DNA from: an uncultured Oscillospiraceae bacterium
GTDB taxonomy: Bacteria > Bacillota > Clostridia > Oscillospirales > Oscillospiraceae
Direction: 5' to 3'
NCBI GenBank assembly: GCA_934630555.1
Contig: CAKTXB010000038.1
Coordinates: forward strand, 1 to 12,685
DNA: 12,685 nt
This document shows, one piece after another, positions 1 to 7,809 of the stretch. Each line of letters begins with the position of its first letter. Positions within the stretch are counted from its first letter, which is position 1. The position numbers and the translations under genes were made by a program. The notes under the pieces are model-generated. The model was not told the origin of the DNA. It did not search any database and saw nothing but the letters and a program-made list of their open reading frames with translations.

Positions 1-1796
1 GTGTAATCGCACACGCTGTAGCCGCTTTCCGCCGACACTACCGCCGCCGGGGTCACGCCAGCCGCCATCTGCGTTGCCGCCTGATACCCGGCGGCATAAA
101 AGTTCTTGAGCGTAATATTCGCACCGGTGCCGCCATTGCCGATCAGGCCGCCCGTTGTGGGGGCCGTGATATAGCAGTCGGCATACACCGTATCCAGATC
201 TGTCCGCCCCGGCGCAAGCCCCACAAGGCCGCCGCCGGACTGCGTACCCCGGATGACGGTCGCGGCCATGGAGCTCCGGATCGCCGCGCTGCCGTGCTGC
301 GTTACCGCGCCGATCAGGCCGCCCACGTTCTTCCCGTTCAGCCACGGCGTTACGCCCGCCGGCGTATCTGCCGCGGTCAGCCCCGCCAGATCGCCGCGCC
401 GCGCGCTGAGATAGACGCGGCAGTTTTCCACCGTCACAGCGCTTGAGATGCTTCCGACCAGCGCGCCCACGTCGCTGCCGGTGTCAATGCGCGTGCCCGT
501 GAGCGTCACATTGCGGATGGCCTCGCCGGTAAACGCTGCAAACAACCCCTGCGGCTGATCTGCGTCGCCCGTGATGTGCAAACCATGGATGGACGAATAC
601 AGCTCCGCGCCATCCACGCTGTAATAGCCGTCATAGCTCAAAAGATTTGCGTTTTCAATGGCCTTGAACGGCATATCATGATAGACCGTATACCAGTCCT
701 CACTGCTTGCCGCATCCTCCCGGAACGACACATCGCTCACCTGCACGGCGCGCGTGATGGTATCTGTCACACCGGACGCGCTGTCCAGATTCTGCAAATG
801 CCGCGCCGAACGGATGAGGGCCGTATCGGACGCCGCGCCGGGCGTGTAGTAAAACAGGCCGTTCGTCCTGCGGGAAAAGCTGGCCTGGTCGATGAGCGGG
901 TCGCTGCACGTGACCGTCAGCTTCACGGTCAGCTCCGCGCCGCTGTCCAGCTGGTTCTCCGTCTGCGCGGCAAAACGCGCCGCGTCGGATCGCAGGCTGT
1001 CCAGCACCCACTTATAGCGGTACGTCTGGCTGTTGATGGCCTCCAGCTCGTCCGCGCCGACCGTGCGCGTATACGTCTTTGCCCCCGTGGAGAGCGTAAT
1101 GCGGAACGTCAGCTTGCCGCTGCCGGGATTGTTGCAGTAAAAATACGCCGTCAGCTCCTCGCTGTTGTCAATGGTAATGTCCGGCGTGAGCGTATGCGTG
1201 ACCTCCGTGCGCACACGGTCGCCGCCATAGTAGCCGAACACCGCGCCGCCGCTGCGGCGGTTGGCCCGCACGCGCAGCCGGTCCACTTCCAGCGCATCCG
1301 CCGGAAGCTGTGCGCTTTCACTGTAAAACACGCCGTACACACTGCCGCTTTCCGGGTCGTATTCCACGCGCCATGTACCGCCCCACAGCTCTGCGTCCAC
1401 CGCCGATTCCGGCAAAATGGACGCTGCCGCCATGCCGGCAGTCTGCTTGTCCGCAGAGTCCACATAGCACAGCGCGCCGCCCGTTTGCGCCTCTGCTTCG
1501 GCGTCGCACGGCGTATAGCCAAGCTCCTGCACGCCGTTTGCGCCGTCGGCGCTGTACTGATACGTGCCGGCATAGCCCGCCGCGCGCAGCTCCGTCAGGC
1601 GGTTCTGCGCGGCTGTGTAAAGGATGGCCGCCTTGCTGTCCAGTTCCTTCTGGCGCAGGTTCGTGCGCATGGTGCGCAGCGATGTCACCGCCACCACAGA
1701 CAAAATGGTCAGCACTGCCGCCACGACCAGCGTTTGTGTCAGCGTAAAGCCGCCGCGCCGTCTTGCATATGCACTTTTTTGTCCTGACTTTGTCAT
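1..1796 (-). CDS. Large prepilin-like protein with GLUG-type repeats (partial, C-terminus beyond left edge)
   Basis: An uninterrupted reading frame of 598 codons runs from ATG 1796 to the left edge. GGAG lies 7 nt before the ATG. The N-terminus is a type III (prepilin) signal: a basic leader ending RRRGG, then F17-T-L-T-Q21, then a hydrophobic helix to about residue 40. PilD should cut after Gly16. The usual Glu at mature position 5 is Gln (Q21). After a globular region, residues ~412-598 contain repeated GLUG-like units: GLFAAF (~414), VGALVG (~442), VGGLIG (~489), GGLVGL (~520) and GGLIGN (~546). Each is followed by a short beta-rich stretch and a small-residue/aromatic ending. GLUG repeats are known from large secreted surface proteins. 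It is last in the visible pilus operon, 106 nt after the pilO-like gene, and its size far exceeds a normal pilin. I infer a pilus-associated adhesin or tip subunit. The prepilin N-terminus is certain, the repeat assignment good, and the role inferred. Confidence 0.85.
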   Translation of the reverse strand, partial: MTKSGQKSAYARRRGGFTLTQTLVVAAVLTILSVVAVTSLRTMRTNLRQKELDSKAAILYTAAQNRLTELRAAGYAGTYQYSADGANGVQELGYTPCDAEAEAQTGGALCYVDSADKQTAGMAAASILPESAVDAELWGGTWRVEYDPESGSVYGVFYSESAQLPADALEVDRLRVRANRRSGGAVFGYYGGDRVRTEVTHTLTPDITIDNSEELTAYFYCNNPGSGKLTFRITLSTGAKTYTRTVGADELEAINSQTYRYKWVLDSLRSDAARFAAQTENQLDSGAELTVKLTVTCSDPLIDQASFSRRTNGLFYYTPGAASDTALIRSARHLQNLDSASGVTDTITRAVQVSDVSFREDAASSEDWYTVYHDMPFKAIENANLLSYDGYYSVDGAELYSSIHGLHITGDADQPQGLFAAFTGEAIRNVTLTGTRIDTGSDVGALVGSISSAVTVENCRVYLSARRGDLAGLTAADTPAGVTPWLNGKNVGGLIGAVTQHGSAAIRSSMAATVIRGTQSGGGLVGLAPGRTDLDTVYADCYITAPTTGGLIGNGGTGANITLKNFYAAGYQAATQMAAGVTPAAVVSAESGYSVCDY

Positions 1797-1902
1797 CGCT
1801 TTGCTCCATCCGGGTCGTTTCCGGGCTTTGCGCCGGGTTTTTGGACTGTTCTGTAAAAATGCAGAAAACCGGGGCCAAAACTGGTTTACCGGTCTGCTGC
1901 CA

Positions 1903-2442
1903 TCATCCCTTCAGCTCGTAGAACGTCACGCTGCACGTCACATCCACGCGCCCGTCCGTATCCTGCGGCAGGCTGCAGGACAGGTCGGATATTTGATTGA
2001 CATTGGCACTGTCATGCAGCGCCGCAAGAATGCCGCGTGCGGCGGCGTAGCTTTTGGCCGAGAATTGCAGGCTCAGCGGGCGGCAGACGATATACCCGCC
2101 CTCCAGCTCCGACGTGCTGCCAAAATTCAGGGCGTAATCCTCAGAATCGGCCAAAATGTGGTTGAGATCCACCAGCAGACTTTCCGCGTTATCGTAAGAA
2201 GGCAGCGGCACGGCCCCGCCGGTCTCATAAATGGCCTGCAGCTCCTGCTCCATCTGCCGCTTCTGTGCCAGCAGCACCGCGTTCTGTAAAATTTCATCCT
2301 GCTCCGCTGCCGCGCTTTGCGTATAGCGGTCAATGCTGTCGTTCACAGGCTCCAGCAGCAGCTTAAAATACCCCACGCCGATGAGGAGCACGGCCAGCAC
2401 CACAAGCAGCACTTTTTCGCGGGTCGTAAATGCACGGTTCAT
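1903..2442 (-). CDS. pilO: PilO-like type IV pilus inner-membrane alignment protein
   Basis: This 179-residue protein has a short basic cytoplasmic N-terminus, one membrane helix (~residues 11-28) and a predicted coiled coil (~30-70, rich in Gln/Glu/Ala). A ferredoxin-like C-terminal domain of about 100 residues follows. This is the layout of PilO, which pairs with PilN and connects PilM and the platform to the pilus. The assignment rests on architecture and on position after pilM-pilN, because primary sequence is weakly conserved in this family. The ATG overlaps the TGA of the preceding pilN-like gene (ATGA), so the two are probably translationally coupled. The length is close to that of usual PilO proteins (~180-210). 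In monoderms there is no PilP/PilQ for it to contact, and none is encoded here. Confidence 0.75.
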   Translation of the reverse strand: MNRAFTTREKVLLVVLAVLLIGVGYFKLLLEPVNDSIDRYTQSAAAEQDEILQNAVLLAQKRQMEQELQAIYETGGAVPLPSYDNAESLLVDLNHILADSEDYALNFGSTSELEGGYIVCRPLSLQFSAKSYAAARGILAALHDSANVNQISDLSCSLPQDTDGRVDVTCSVTFYELKG

Positions 2443-3044
2443 GTTCCGTCCTCCTCAGCGCTCTGCAGCAGAATGGTGATGGAAAAGTCCAGCTGCGCGG
2501 CGTCCTTGGCCGTGGAGGCCAGGTTCAGCACTGCGCCGGCCACAATGGGCTGCTTCTGGAGCTTTTCAAACATGGCCGAGATCTCCGCCAGGCTCATGCC
2601 CGACATGGATACGACCACCGTGTCCTCGTGCACCACAAACGACTGGACCTCGCCATACGGCATAAGCTGCTGCTCCAAAAGCGCCAGCACGTCCATGCGG
2701 TCCACGGACACAAAACGGCCGCTGGCCGCTGTCATCCAGCTGCGCGCATACGTCCGGTATTCCTGCTCCACGGCAGGGTAGTCCTCCAGCGCCTGCTGCA
2801 TCTGCACATACTGCGCGTGCACGGTCTGATAGTTCTGCTCCGCCGCGCGCTGACGCGCCAACTGGTCCAGCACCGCAAACTTGGCCACCGCCAGTGCCAG
2901 CGCTGCGATCAGCGCCAGCCCCACCGCCAGCGTCGCGGCGCTGCGGGTGCGCGGTTCGCGCTTGGCCAGGTTCACACTGCGCTTTGTGGGGCACTTTACG
3001 GCGGCCCTTTTGGCCGCGGCTTCGGGCGCTCTTACCTTGCTCAT
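2439..3044 (-). CDS. pilN: PilN-like type IV pilus assembly protein
   Basis: This is a 201-residue bitopic protein. The start is the ATG at 3044, which overlaps the pilM stop as ATGA and has GGAGG-like sequence 7 nt upstream; an in-frame start 18 codons earlier lies inside pilM and lacks this. A basic N-terminal tail of ~37 residues precedes a membrane helix (~38-58), then a coiled coil (~60-95) and a C-terminal alpha/beta domain. PilN normally begins almost immediately with an INLLP motif that inserts into PilM. Here the best counterpart is VNLAKREPR at residues 24-32, preceded by an unusual Lys/Arg/Ala-rich extension. Function is inferred from the gene order pilM-pilN-pilO and topology: it should recruit cytoplasmic PilM to the membrane and dimerise with PilO. 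Sequence similarity alone would be weak. Confidence 0.75.
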   Translation of the reverse strand: MSKVRAPEAAAKRAAVKCPTKRSVNLAKREPRTRSAATLAVGLALIAALALAVAKFAVLDQLARQRAAEQNYQTVHAQYVQMQQALEDYPAVEQEYRTYARSWMTAASGRFVSVDRMDVLALLEQQLMPYGEVQSFVVHEDTVVVSMSGMSLAEISAMFEKLQKQPIVAGAVLNLASTAKDAAQLDFSITILLQSAEEDGT

Positions 3045-4039
3045 TTCCGCCCCTCCCTGTTTTGCAGCGCGCAGCCCACAGCCTTGGCAAACAGCCACGG
3101 CGTTTTGTCCGCGCTGCCCGCCATCAGCTCCTGCACCGGGTGTACGCGCAGCTGCGTCACCTGCTCAATGGCCTCGCACAGCGGCGCAATGGCCGCGCCG
3201 CCGCCGCACAGATACACCTGCTCCAGCGACGTGTCGCGGTTATTGTAGTGATAGAAGTTCACAGCCTTCATGATCTCCACAGCCATGCGGTTGTAAAGCT
3301 CCAGGGCCGCCGGGTCGTGCAGTGCGTTTTCATAGTCGCTCAGCAAATGCTCCTGCGCCATATGCACATCCACGCCGCGCGTCTCCGCCAGGGCCTGTAC
3401 CACGTCGTCAACGCCGATCTCCGCTACGCGGCGGGTCACGAACCGCCCCGCGTGCAGCACGTGCATCCGCGTGGCCGTATGGCCCAGATCGACCACGCAG
3501 CAGTCCTCCGGCGCGCTGGCGCTGGCCGACACGAGCGCGGCAAAGGCGCTCTCCTCCGGCATGGCAAATTTCAGCTGGAAGCCCGCGCGCCTCAGCATGG
3601 CGCGGTATTTCTCAATGGTGCTTTTCAGTGCGGCGCAGGCAAACAGCTTCATCTGCGTCGCCGCGCCGGCCTCGTCGCGCACCAGCTCCTGCACGGCATA
3701 GTCAAACACATACAGGCCCTTTTCCTGCGTAAGATAGTCCTTAAACTCAAACGGCAGATTATACTCCAGCTGCGCGGCCGTCATGGGCGGCACATCTACA
3801 ATGCGCGTAAACACCAGCCGCCCCGGCAGCACCACGGCCGCCGCCGCGCGCGGGATGCCGTTTTCACGCGCCGTCTTTTTCAAAAAGTCCGCCATGGCGT
3901 CCATGGAGCGGATCTCGCCGTTTTCCGCCAGCCCGTCGGGCAGCGGCGCGGCCACAGCCTTTTTTTCGGTTTTTCCGGCGTACCAGACGAGCTTTGCCTG
4001 ATACTGTCCAATGTCGAATGCGACCAGATTTCCGGCCAT
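3041..4039 (-). CDS. pilM: PilM, actin-like ATPase-fold type IV pilus assembly protein
   Basis: This 332-residue cytoplasmic protein has the actin/FtsA-like fold. The phosphate-1 loop is at residues 6-17 (VAFDIGQYQAKL). A PilM-typical NLPFEFKDYL segment occurs at ~94-103. The phosphate-2 loop is CCVVDLGHTATRM (180-192) and the adenosine motif VYLCGGGAAIAPL (275-287). The ATG at 4039 directly precedes the conserved first beta strand and has GAGG 7 nt upstream. Longer in-frame starts run back into pilD and add ~75 residues of no sensible composition. It sits 23 nt after pilD and overlaps pilN by 4 nt. PilM binds ATP and PilN and links the membrane complex to the PilB/PilT motors and PilC. Length and motifs match the family well. 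Confidence 0.9.
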   Translation of the reverse strand: MAGNLVAFDIGQYQAKLVWYAGKTEKKAVAAPLPDGLAENGEIRSMDAMADFLKKTARENGIPRAAAAVVLPGRLVFTRIVDVPPMTAAQLEYNLPFEFKDYLTQEKGLYVFDYAVQELVRDEAGAATQMKLFACAALKSTIEKYRAMLRRAGFQLKFAMPEESAFAALVSASASAPEDCCVVDLGHTATRMHVLHAGRFVTRRVAEIGVDDVVQALAETRGVDVHMAQEHLLSDYENALHDPAALELYNRMAVEIMKAVNFYHYNNRDTSLEQVYLCGGGAAIAPLCEAIEQVTQLRVHPVQELMAGSADKTPWLFAKAVGCALQNREGRK

Positions 4040-4062
4040 ACAGCACCCTCGCTTTCCTAGGA

Positions 4063-4857
4063 TCAAAACAGCGCCAGATACGCGCTGATCGCCGCGTCGC
4101 CGCACAGCAGCGTCACAATGCCCGCTGCGCAGATAGACGGCCCAAACGGGAAGATCTTCGCGTTTTCCTGCCCCGCGCGGCGCTTTTGCGTGCACAATGC
4201 GAACACGATGCCAAATACGCACGCAAGCAGCAGACACAGCAGGTTCTTTGCCCACCCGAGCCACAGGCCCGTTACAAACAGCAGCTTCAGATCGCCGCCG
4301 CCCATGGCCTCCAGCCCGCGCAGCTTTTCATACAGCAGCACGAACGCCAGCAGTCCGCCGCCCACGGCAAAGCCGCCCAGCAGCGCGTCCGGCAGCGTCT
4401 GCCGCCAGTCCTCCGCAAAAAAGGCCGCAATACGCGCCAGAATCCCGGCCAGAACAAACCGGTCGGGAATGATATACCCCTCCAAATCCGCGAACGCACT
4501 GGCAAGCAAAACGCACGCCAGCATCAGCGCCTCAAGGGCTTGGAGCGAAATATCAAATTTCAGCAGCACCAGCACAAACACCGCGCCGCTCACAGCCTCA
4601 GCCCACACATGGCCTGCCGGGAGCTTTGCCCCGCACCAGCGGCAGCGGCCGCGGTGCACCGCATAGCTCAAGATCGGCACCAGATCGCCCGCCGACAGCA
4701 CGTGCCCGCACGCGTCGCAGTGCGACCGGCCATGCAGCACGCTCTCGCCGTGGACGATGCGCCAGGCCATGCAGTTTAAAAAGCTGCCCATACACGCGCC
4801 GAGCACGAACGCCAGCACACAGAAATACACCGTAAAGCCGGGTGACAGATACAGCAT
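4063..4857 (-). CDS. pilD: Prepilin peptidase / N-methyltransferase PilD (A24 family)
   Basis: This 264-residue polytopic membrane protein cleaves prepilins after the leader Gly and probably methylates the new N-terminal Phe. Both aspartates of the A24 aspartyl protease family are visible: D124 in FADLEGYIIPD and D189 in GGGDLK. The cytoplasmic loop after the first helix has the N-terminal (DiS_P_DiS) hallmarks, including the two CxxC pairs C47/C50 and C72/C75 and the SxGDLVPILSY segment. The C-terminal PFGP motif (~237-240) is also present. The ATG at 4857 has AGGAG 7 nt upstream; a TTG six codons earlier overlaps this site and is less likely. Its expected substrates in this window are the pilin at 4963-5409 and the prepilin-like protein at the left edge. 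Identification is secure. Confidence 0.95.
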   Translation of the reverse strand: MLYLSPGFTVYFCVLAFVLGACMGSFLNCMAWRIVHGESVLHGRSHCDACGHVLSAGDLVPILSYAVHRGRCRWCGAKLPAGHVWAEAVSGAVFVLVLLKFDISLQALEALMLACVLLASAFADLEGYIIPDRFVLAGILARIAAFFAEDWRQTLPDALLGGFAVGGGLLAFVLLYEKLRGLEAMGGGDLKLLFVTGLWLGWAKNLLCLLLACVFGIVFALCTQKRRAGQENAKIFPFGPSICAAGIVTLLCGDAAISAYLALF

Positions 4858-4890
4858 TTGCGTGCTCCTTTCCAAAGTAAGCCCGAGCTG

Positions 4891-4914
4891 CAGGGGCGCA
4901 ACCCGCCGCCCCCG
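4891..4914 (-). promoter_or_regulatory. GC-rich hairpin after the pilin gene, no T-tract
   Basis: In the 105-nt gap between the pilin stop and pilD, the minus-strand RNA can form an 8-bp stem (CGGGGGCG with CGCCCCTG, one G-U pair) around an 8-nt loop. No run of U follows, so it does not look like a rho-independent terminator. A role as an mRNA 3'-end stabiliser or partial block that lowers downstream expression is inference. Confidence 0.5.
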
Positions 4915-4962
4915 TGCCTCGCTCAGGCTGCTCGTGTATGGGTTGACCTGTTTGGAGCTATG

Positions 4963-5409
4963 TTACGGCCCAGTGAAACCAGCGATCGCCGCGACCGTGA
5001 TGTCGCCAGTCGCATACGCATAGGTGTACGTAATGGCCTGACCCTTCTCCCAAGAGATCGCCGTCATGCCAGCGATCGAAACAGCAGCTTCCGGCTTGCC
5101 CGCACAGGCATAGGAACTTGCGTCGGCAGCATCCGCCTCAGTCACGCTGCCATCCTTATTCAGGACGTAGGTAACGGTATCACCCGCGGTGACCTTCTCA
5201 TCCGCCAGGTCGTCCGTCAAAACGGTCGCCATAACAGTGGCGTAGCCGGAACGGATATTTGCTTCGTCAGCAGCAACACGGGCCTTGTTCAGGGAAGCGT
5301 TGAACGTGGGGATGGCAATGGCGACGAGAACCGCGATGATCGCAACAACGATCAGCATCTCCATCAGGGTGAAGCCCTTTTCATTCTTTTTCAGCAGTTT
5401 GGAAATCAT
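4963..5409 (-). CDS. pilA: Major type IV pilin (prepilin)
   Basis: This 148-residue prepilin has a 12-residue basic leader (MISKLLKKNEKG) that PilD should remove to leave a 136-residue mature pilin starting FTLMEMLIVV. Glu at mature position 5 (residue 17) is present, and the hydrophobic assembly helix continues to about residue 38. The remainder is a small Ala/Thr-rich globular domain with only one Cys (C102). It therefore cannot form the intramolecular disulfide that closes the D-region in many Gram-negative pilins. Gly/Thr/Tyr-rich strands fill the C-terminus. AGGAG lies 10 nt before the ATG. It stands between pilC and pilD with hairpins on both sides of its message. As the only ordinary-sized pilin in view it is probably the major fibre subunit; calling it PilA follows convention, not proven orthology. 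Confidence 0.93.
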   Translation of the reverse strand: MISKLLKKNEKGFTLMEMLIVVAIIAVLVAIAIPTFNASLNKARVAADEANIRSGYATVMATVLTDDLADEKVTAGDTVTYVLNKDGSVTEADAADASSYACAGKPEAAVSIAGMTAISWEKGQAITYTYAYATGDITVAAIAGFTGP

Positions 5410-5451
5410 GGATCTTGAACTCCTTTTCTGTAAATATGGTTTTCTATGCAG

Positions 5452-5476
5452 CCGTCCGTTGGGTTGGGGCGGACGG
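5452..5476 (-). promoter_or_regulatory. Hairpin between pilC and the pilin gene
   Basis: A perfect 7-bp inverted repeat (CCGTCCG / CGGACGG) with an 11-nt loop lies in the 78-nt gap, 11 nt beyond the pilC stop and 42 nt before the pilin start. No T-tract follows, and I see no convincing promoter after it. It would sit at the 3' end of the pilC message and in the 5' leader of the pilin message. A role in RNA processing or stability is inferred. Confidence 0.5.
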
Positions 5477-5487
5477 GATACAACACA

Positions 5488-6696
5488 TTAAGCAATGCCG
5501 CCGTACATCGTAAACATCGGCAAATACACCGCCAGCAGCAAAATGACCGTAATGACCGCCAGCGCAATGGTAATGGCCGGCTCCAGGAGCGTCAGCAGCC
5601 GCTCGGTGATAATGGACACCTCGTTGTCAAAATAATCCGCGATCACGCGCAGCGTCTGCTCCAGATTGCCGGAGCGCTCGCCCACGCCGGTCATTTCCGT
5701 CAGCATCTGCGGGAACGCGCTGTCCTTGGCCATGCAGTCGGCCATGCCGCGCCCCTGCTCCACACCGGTTTTCACGCGGCGCACCGCCTCGCACACGGCG
5801 TAGTTGCCGATCACGCCCGAGGTCACGTCCAGCGCCTTCACAATGGGCAGGCCCGCCGCGAGCATCGTGGCCATGGTGGAAGCGAACTGCGACGCGGCGC
5901 GCATCTGGTGCAGCCTGCAAAGCGGCGAGCGTTTGAGCTTGCCCTCGGCCAGAAACATCCGACCAGACGGCGTGCGGCGCATCAGCACCCGCGCCATCCA
6001 CACCGCCAGCACCACCAGCAAGATCGTCCACCAGTAATGCGTCACAAAATTCGAGAAGCCGATCAGGCCCTTCGTAATGCCCGGCAGCTCCGTGCCAAGC
6101 TCTTCAAATGTACGCGTGAACATCGGCACGGCCACCAGCATGATGACCAGAAACACGATGGCCGCCACCGCCAGCACCAGCACCGGATAAGTCAGCGTGC
6201 TGACGATCTTGGCCCGCGTTTTGGCGGATTTGTCATAATAGGTATGCAGCCGGTCAAAGCACACCTCCAGCGTGCCGGACTGCTCGCCCGCGCGGATGGT
6301 CTCAAGAAACGTCACCGGCAGGTTTTTTGCGTTATTCTCAAAGCTCTGCGCCAACGAGTAGCCGCCGGATACATCCTGCGCCACCTTTTCCAGCATCTGC
6401 CGCAGCTCTTTTGTGCGCGCCTGCGCCGCCACCATCTCCACGCACCGCACGATCGGCAGGCCGGAGGCAAGGATGATGGAAAACTGAGAGCAGATGACCG
6501 CCAGCTCTTTTTCCTGGAGCTTATGGCCGCCGAGCACCGGGTTTTTCTCGCGCGTTTCACGCACCGGCTTGATTTTTGTAATGATGGAGCACGTTTCGCG
6601 CAGCTGCGCCACGGCTTCATACTCGTTATAGGCGTGAATGACGCCGGATACCTTTACACCGTCGGGCGACAGGCCCTTATATTCAAATGTTGTCAA
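5488..6696 (-). CDS. pilC: PilC / GspF-family inner-membrane platform protein
   Basis: This 402-residue polytopic protein has two T2SSF domains (~residues 69-192 and ~271-393). Both carry the family's ASGLPI/AAGLPI and GExSGxLE signatures (A77-I82 with GEQSGTLE at 137-144; A280-I285 with GERSGNLE at 339-346). Hydrophobic segments fall at ~168-192, ~222-240 and ~371-396. PilC is the membrane platform on which PilB and PilT act to add or remove pilin. The N-terminal FEYKGLSPDG stretch is typical. The start is TTG 6696, because GAGGAGG lies 8 nt upstream and the first conserved residues follow immediately; no ATG exists nearby in frame. It begins 47 nt after pilT. Length is normal for the family. 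Confidence 0.95.
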   Translation of the reverse strand: MTTFEYKGLSPDGVKVSGVIHAYNEYEAVAQLRETCSIITKIKPVRETREKNPVLGGHKLQEKELAVICSQFSIILASGLPIVRCVEMVAAQARTKELRQMLEKVAQDVSGGYSLAQSFENNAKNLPVTFLETIRAGEQSGTLEVCFDRLHTYYDKSAKTRAKIVSTLTYPVLVLAVAAIVFLVIMLVAVPMFTRTFEELGTELPGITKGLIGFSNFVTHYWWTILLVVLAVWMARVLMRRTPSGRMFLAEGKLKRSPLCRLHQMRAASQFASTMATMLAAGLPIVKALDVTSGVIGNYAVCEAVRRVKTGVEQGRGMADCMAKDSAFPQMLTEMTGVGERSGNLEQTLRVIADYFDNEVSIITERLLTLLEPAITIALAVITVILLLAVYLPMFTMYGGIA

Positions 6697-6704
6697 CCGG
6701 CCCG

Positions 6705-6711
6705 CCTCCTC
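6705..6711 (-). promoter_or_regulatory. Ribosome binding site fixing the TTG start of pilC
   Basis: The minus strand reads GAGGAGG, 8 nt before TTG 6696. This near-perfect Shine-Dalgarno decides the non-ATG start of pilC, since no alternative in-frame ATG has comparable support. Confidence 0.7.
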
Positions 6712-6743
6712 GTCACATACGTGTCAAATTCTGCAGCGCCGCC

Positions 6744-7799
6744 TCAAAAGCGCTGCTGCGTCTGGAACGCTTCGCGGTCGCGGCAATAGGCCAGCGCCGT
6801 TTCCTGCGTGATAACGCCCGCGCGGTTCAGGTTTTGCAGCGCCGCGTCCATGGTGATGCTGCCGCCCTGCGCGTTCATGGTGATAAAGCTCTCGATCTGC
6901 GGCGTCTTGCCCTCGCGGATGAGGTTGCGGATGGCGCTGTTCACCACCATGACCTCGCACGCCGCCACACGGCCATGTCCGCCCTTGCGCGGCAAAAGCT
7001 GCTGCGAGAGCACCGCGCGCAGCGTGGTGGAGATCTGCAGCCGCACCTGCCGCTGCTGCCCCTCCGGGAACACGCTGAGCATCCGGTCAATGGAGTCCGC
7101 CGCCGAGTTCGTGTGCAGCGTAGCAAAGACCAGATGGCCCGTTTCCGCCGCCGTCAGCGCCGTTTCCATGGTGTCCAGATCGCGCATCTCGCCGATGAGA
7201 ATAACGTCCGGGTCCTCGCGCAAAATGGCCCGCAGGCCGCTTGCATAGCTGTGTGTATCCGTGCCGATCTCGCGCTGGTTGATGACGCAGCGGTCCGGCG
7301 CGTACACATATTCAATGGGATCCTCCAGCGTGATGATGTGCCCCGCCCTTGTGTGGTTGATGCGGTCCAGCAGCGCGGCCAGCGTCGTGGACTTGCCGGA
7401 GCCGGTCTCGCCCGTCACCAGCACAATGCCGCTGCGGTACTCTGCAAACTCCGAAACGACCGGCGGCAGCCCCAGCGTTTCCAGCGCCGGGATGCCGTCC
7501 GCCAGAATGCGGATGGCCGCCGACACGGCATCCTGCTGGCGAAACAGATTCATACGCACCCGCGCGCCGCACGCAAAGCTGCACGACAGGTCGCACTCGC
7601 CCACCTCGCGCAGAACGTCATATTCCGCACCGGCCAGCTTCTGCGCATATTCCTCGCAGTCCTCGCGCGTGAGCGGCTCGTCCGTCAGGTCCTCCATGCG
7701 CCCGTCCACGCGGCACTTGAACGGCAGGCCGCACACCATGTGAATATCCGATGCGCCGCGCGCCTTTGCCCGGGCGATCAGGTCGTTCAGTTCCAGCAT
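6744..7799 (-). CDS. pilT: PilT, pilus retraction ATPase
   Basis: This 351-residue hexameric secretion-type ATPase is of PilT length. The N-terminal PAS-like domain contains ASDIHM (16-21). Walker A is GETGSGKST (130-138), the Asp box runs through ITLEDPIEY (156-164), Walker B is DVILIGEMRD (198-207) and the His box is GHLVFATLHT (221-230). The AIRNLIREGK motif at 289-298, characteristic of PilT and needed for retraction in studied members, is present; this separates it from PilB-type ATPases. It is also missing the N-terminal MshEN domain. ATG 7799 starts at the conserved first helix with AAGGAG 4 nt upstream; an earlier in-frame start would overlap pilB. It begins 10 nt after pilB. Expected role: powering pilus disassembly for twitching, DNA uptake or adhesion dynamics. 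Confidence 0.95.
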   Translation of the reverse strand: MLELNDLIARAKARGASDIHMVCGLPFKCRVDGRMEDLTDEPLTREDCEEYAQKLAGAEYDVLREVGECDLSCSFACGARVRMNLFRQQDAVSAAIRILADGIPALETLGLPPVVSEFAEYRSGIVLVTGETGSGKSTTLAALLDRINHTRAGHIITLEDPIEYVYAPDRCVINQREIGTDTHSYASGLRAILREDPDVILIGEMRDLDTMETALTAAETGHLVFATLHTNSAADSIDRMLSVFPEGQQRQVRLQISTTLRAVLSQQLLPRKGGHGRVAACEVMVVNSAIRNLIREGKTPQIESFITMNAQGGSITMDAALQNLNRAGVITQETALAYCRDREAFQTQQRF

Positions 7800-7809
7800 C
7801 CTTGCTCCT

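Noticed and set aside
1868..1893. ACCGG...CCGGT inverted repeat between the pilO-like gene and the large prepilin-like gene
   Set aside because: Only 5 bp with poor inner pairing and no T-tract, so it is too weak to call a terminator or regulatory hairpin.
3045..3098. Longer pilN start 18 codons upstream of 3044
   Set aside because: It lies within pilM, lacks an RBS, and ignores the clear ATGA overlap with GGAGG at the right distance.
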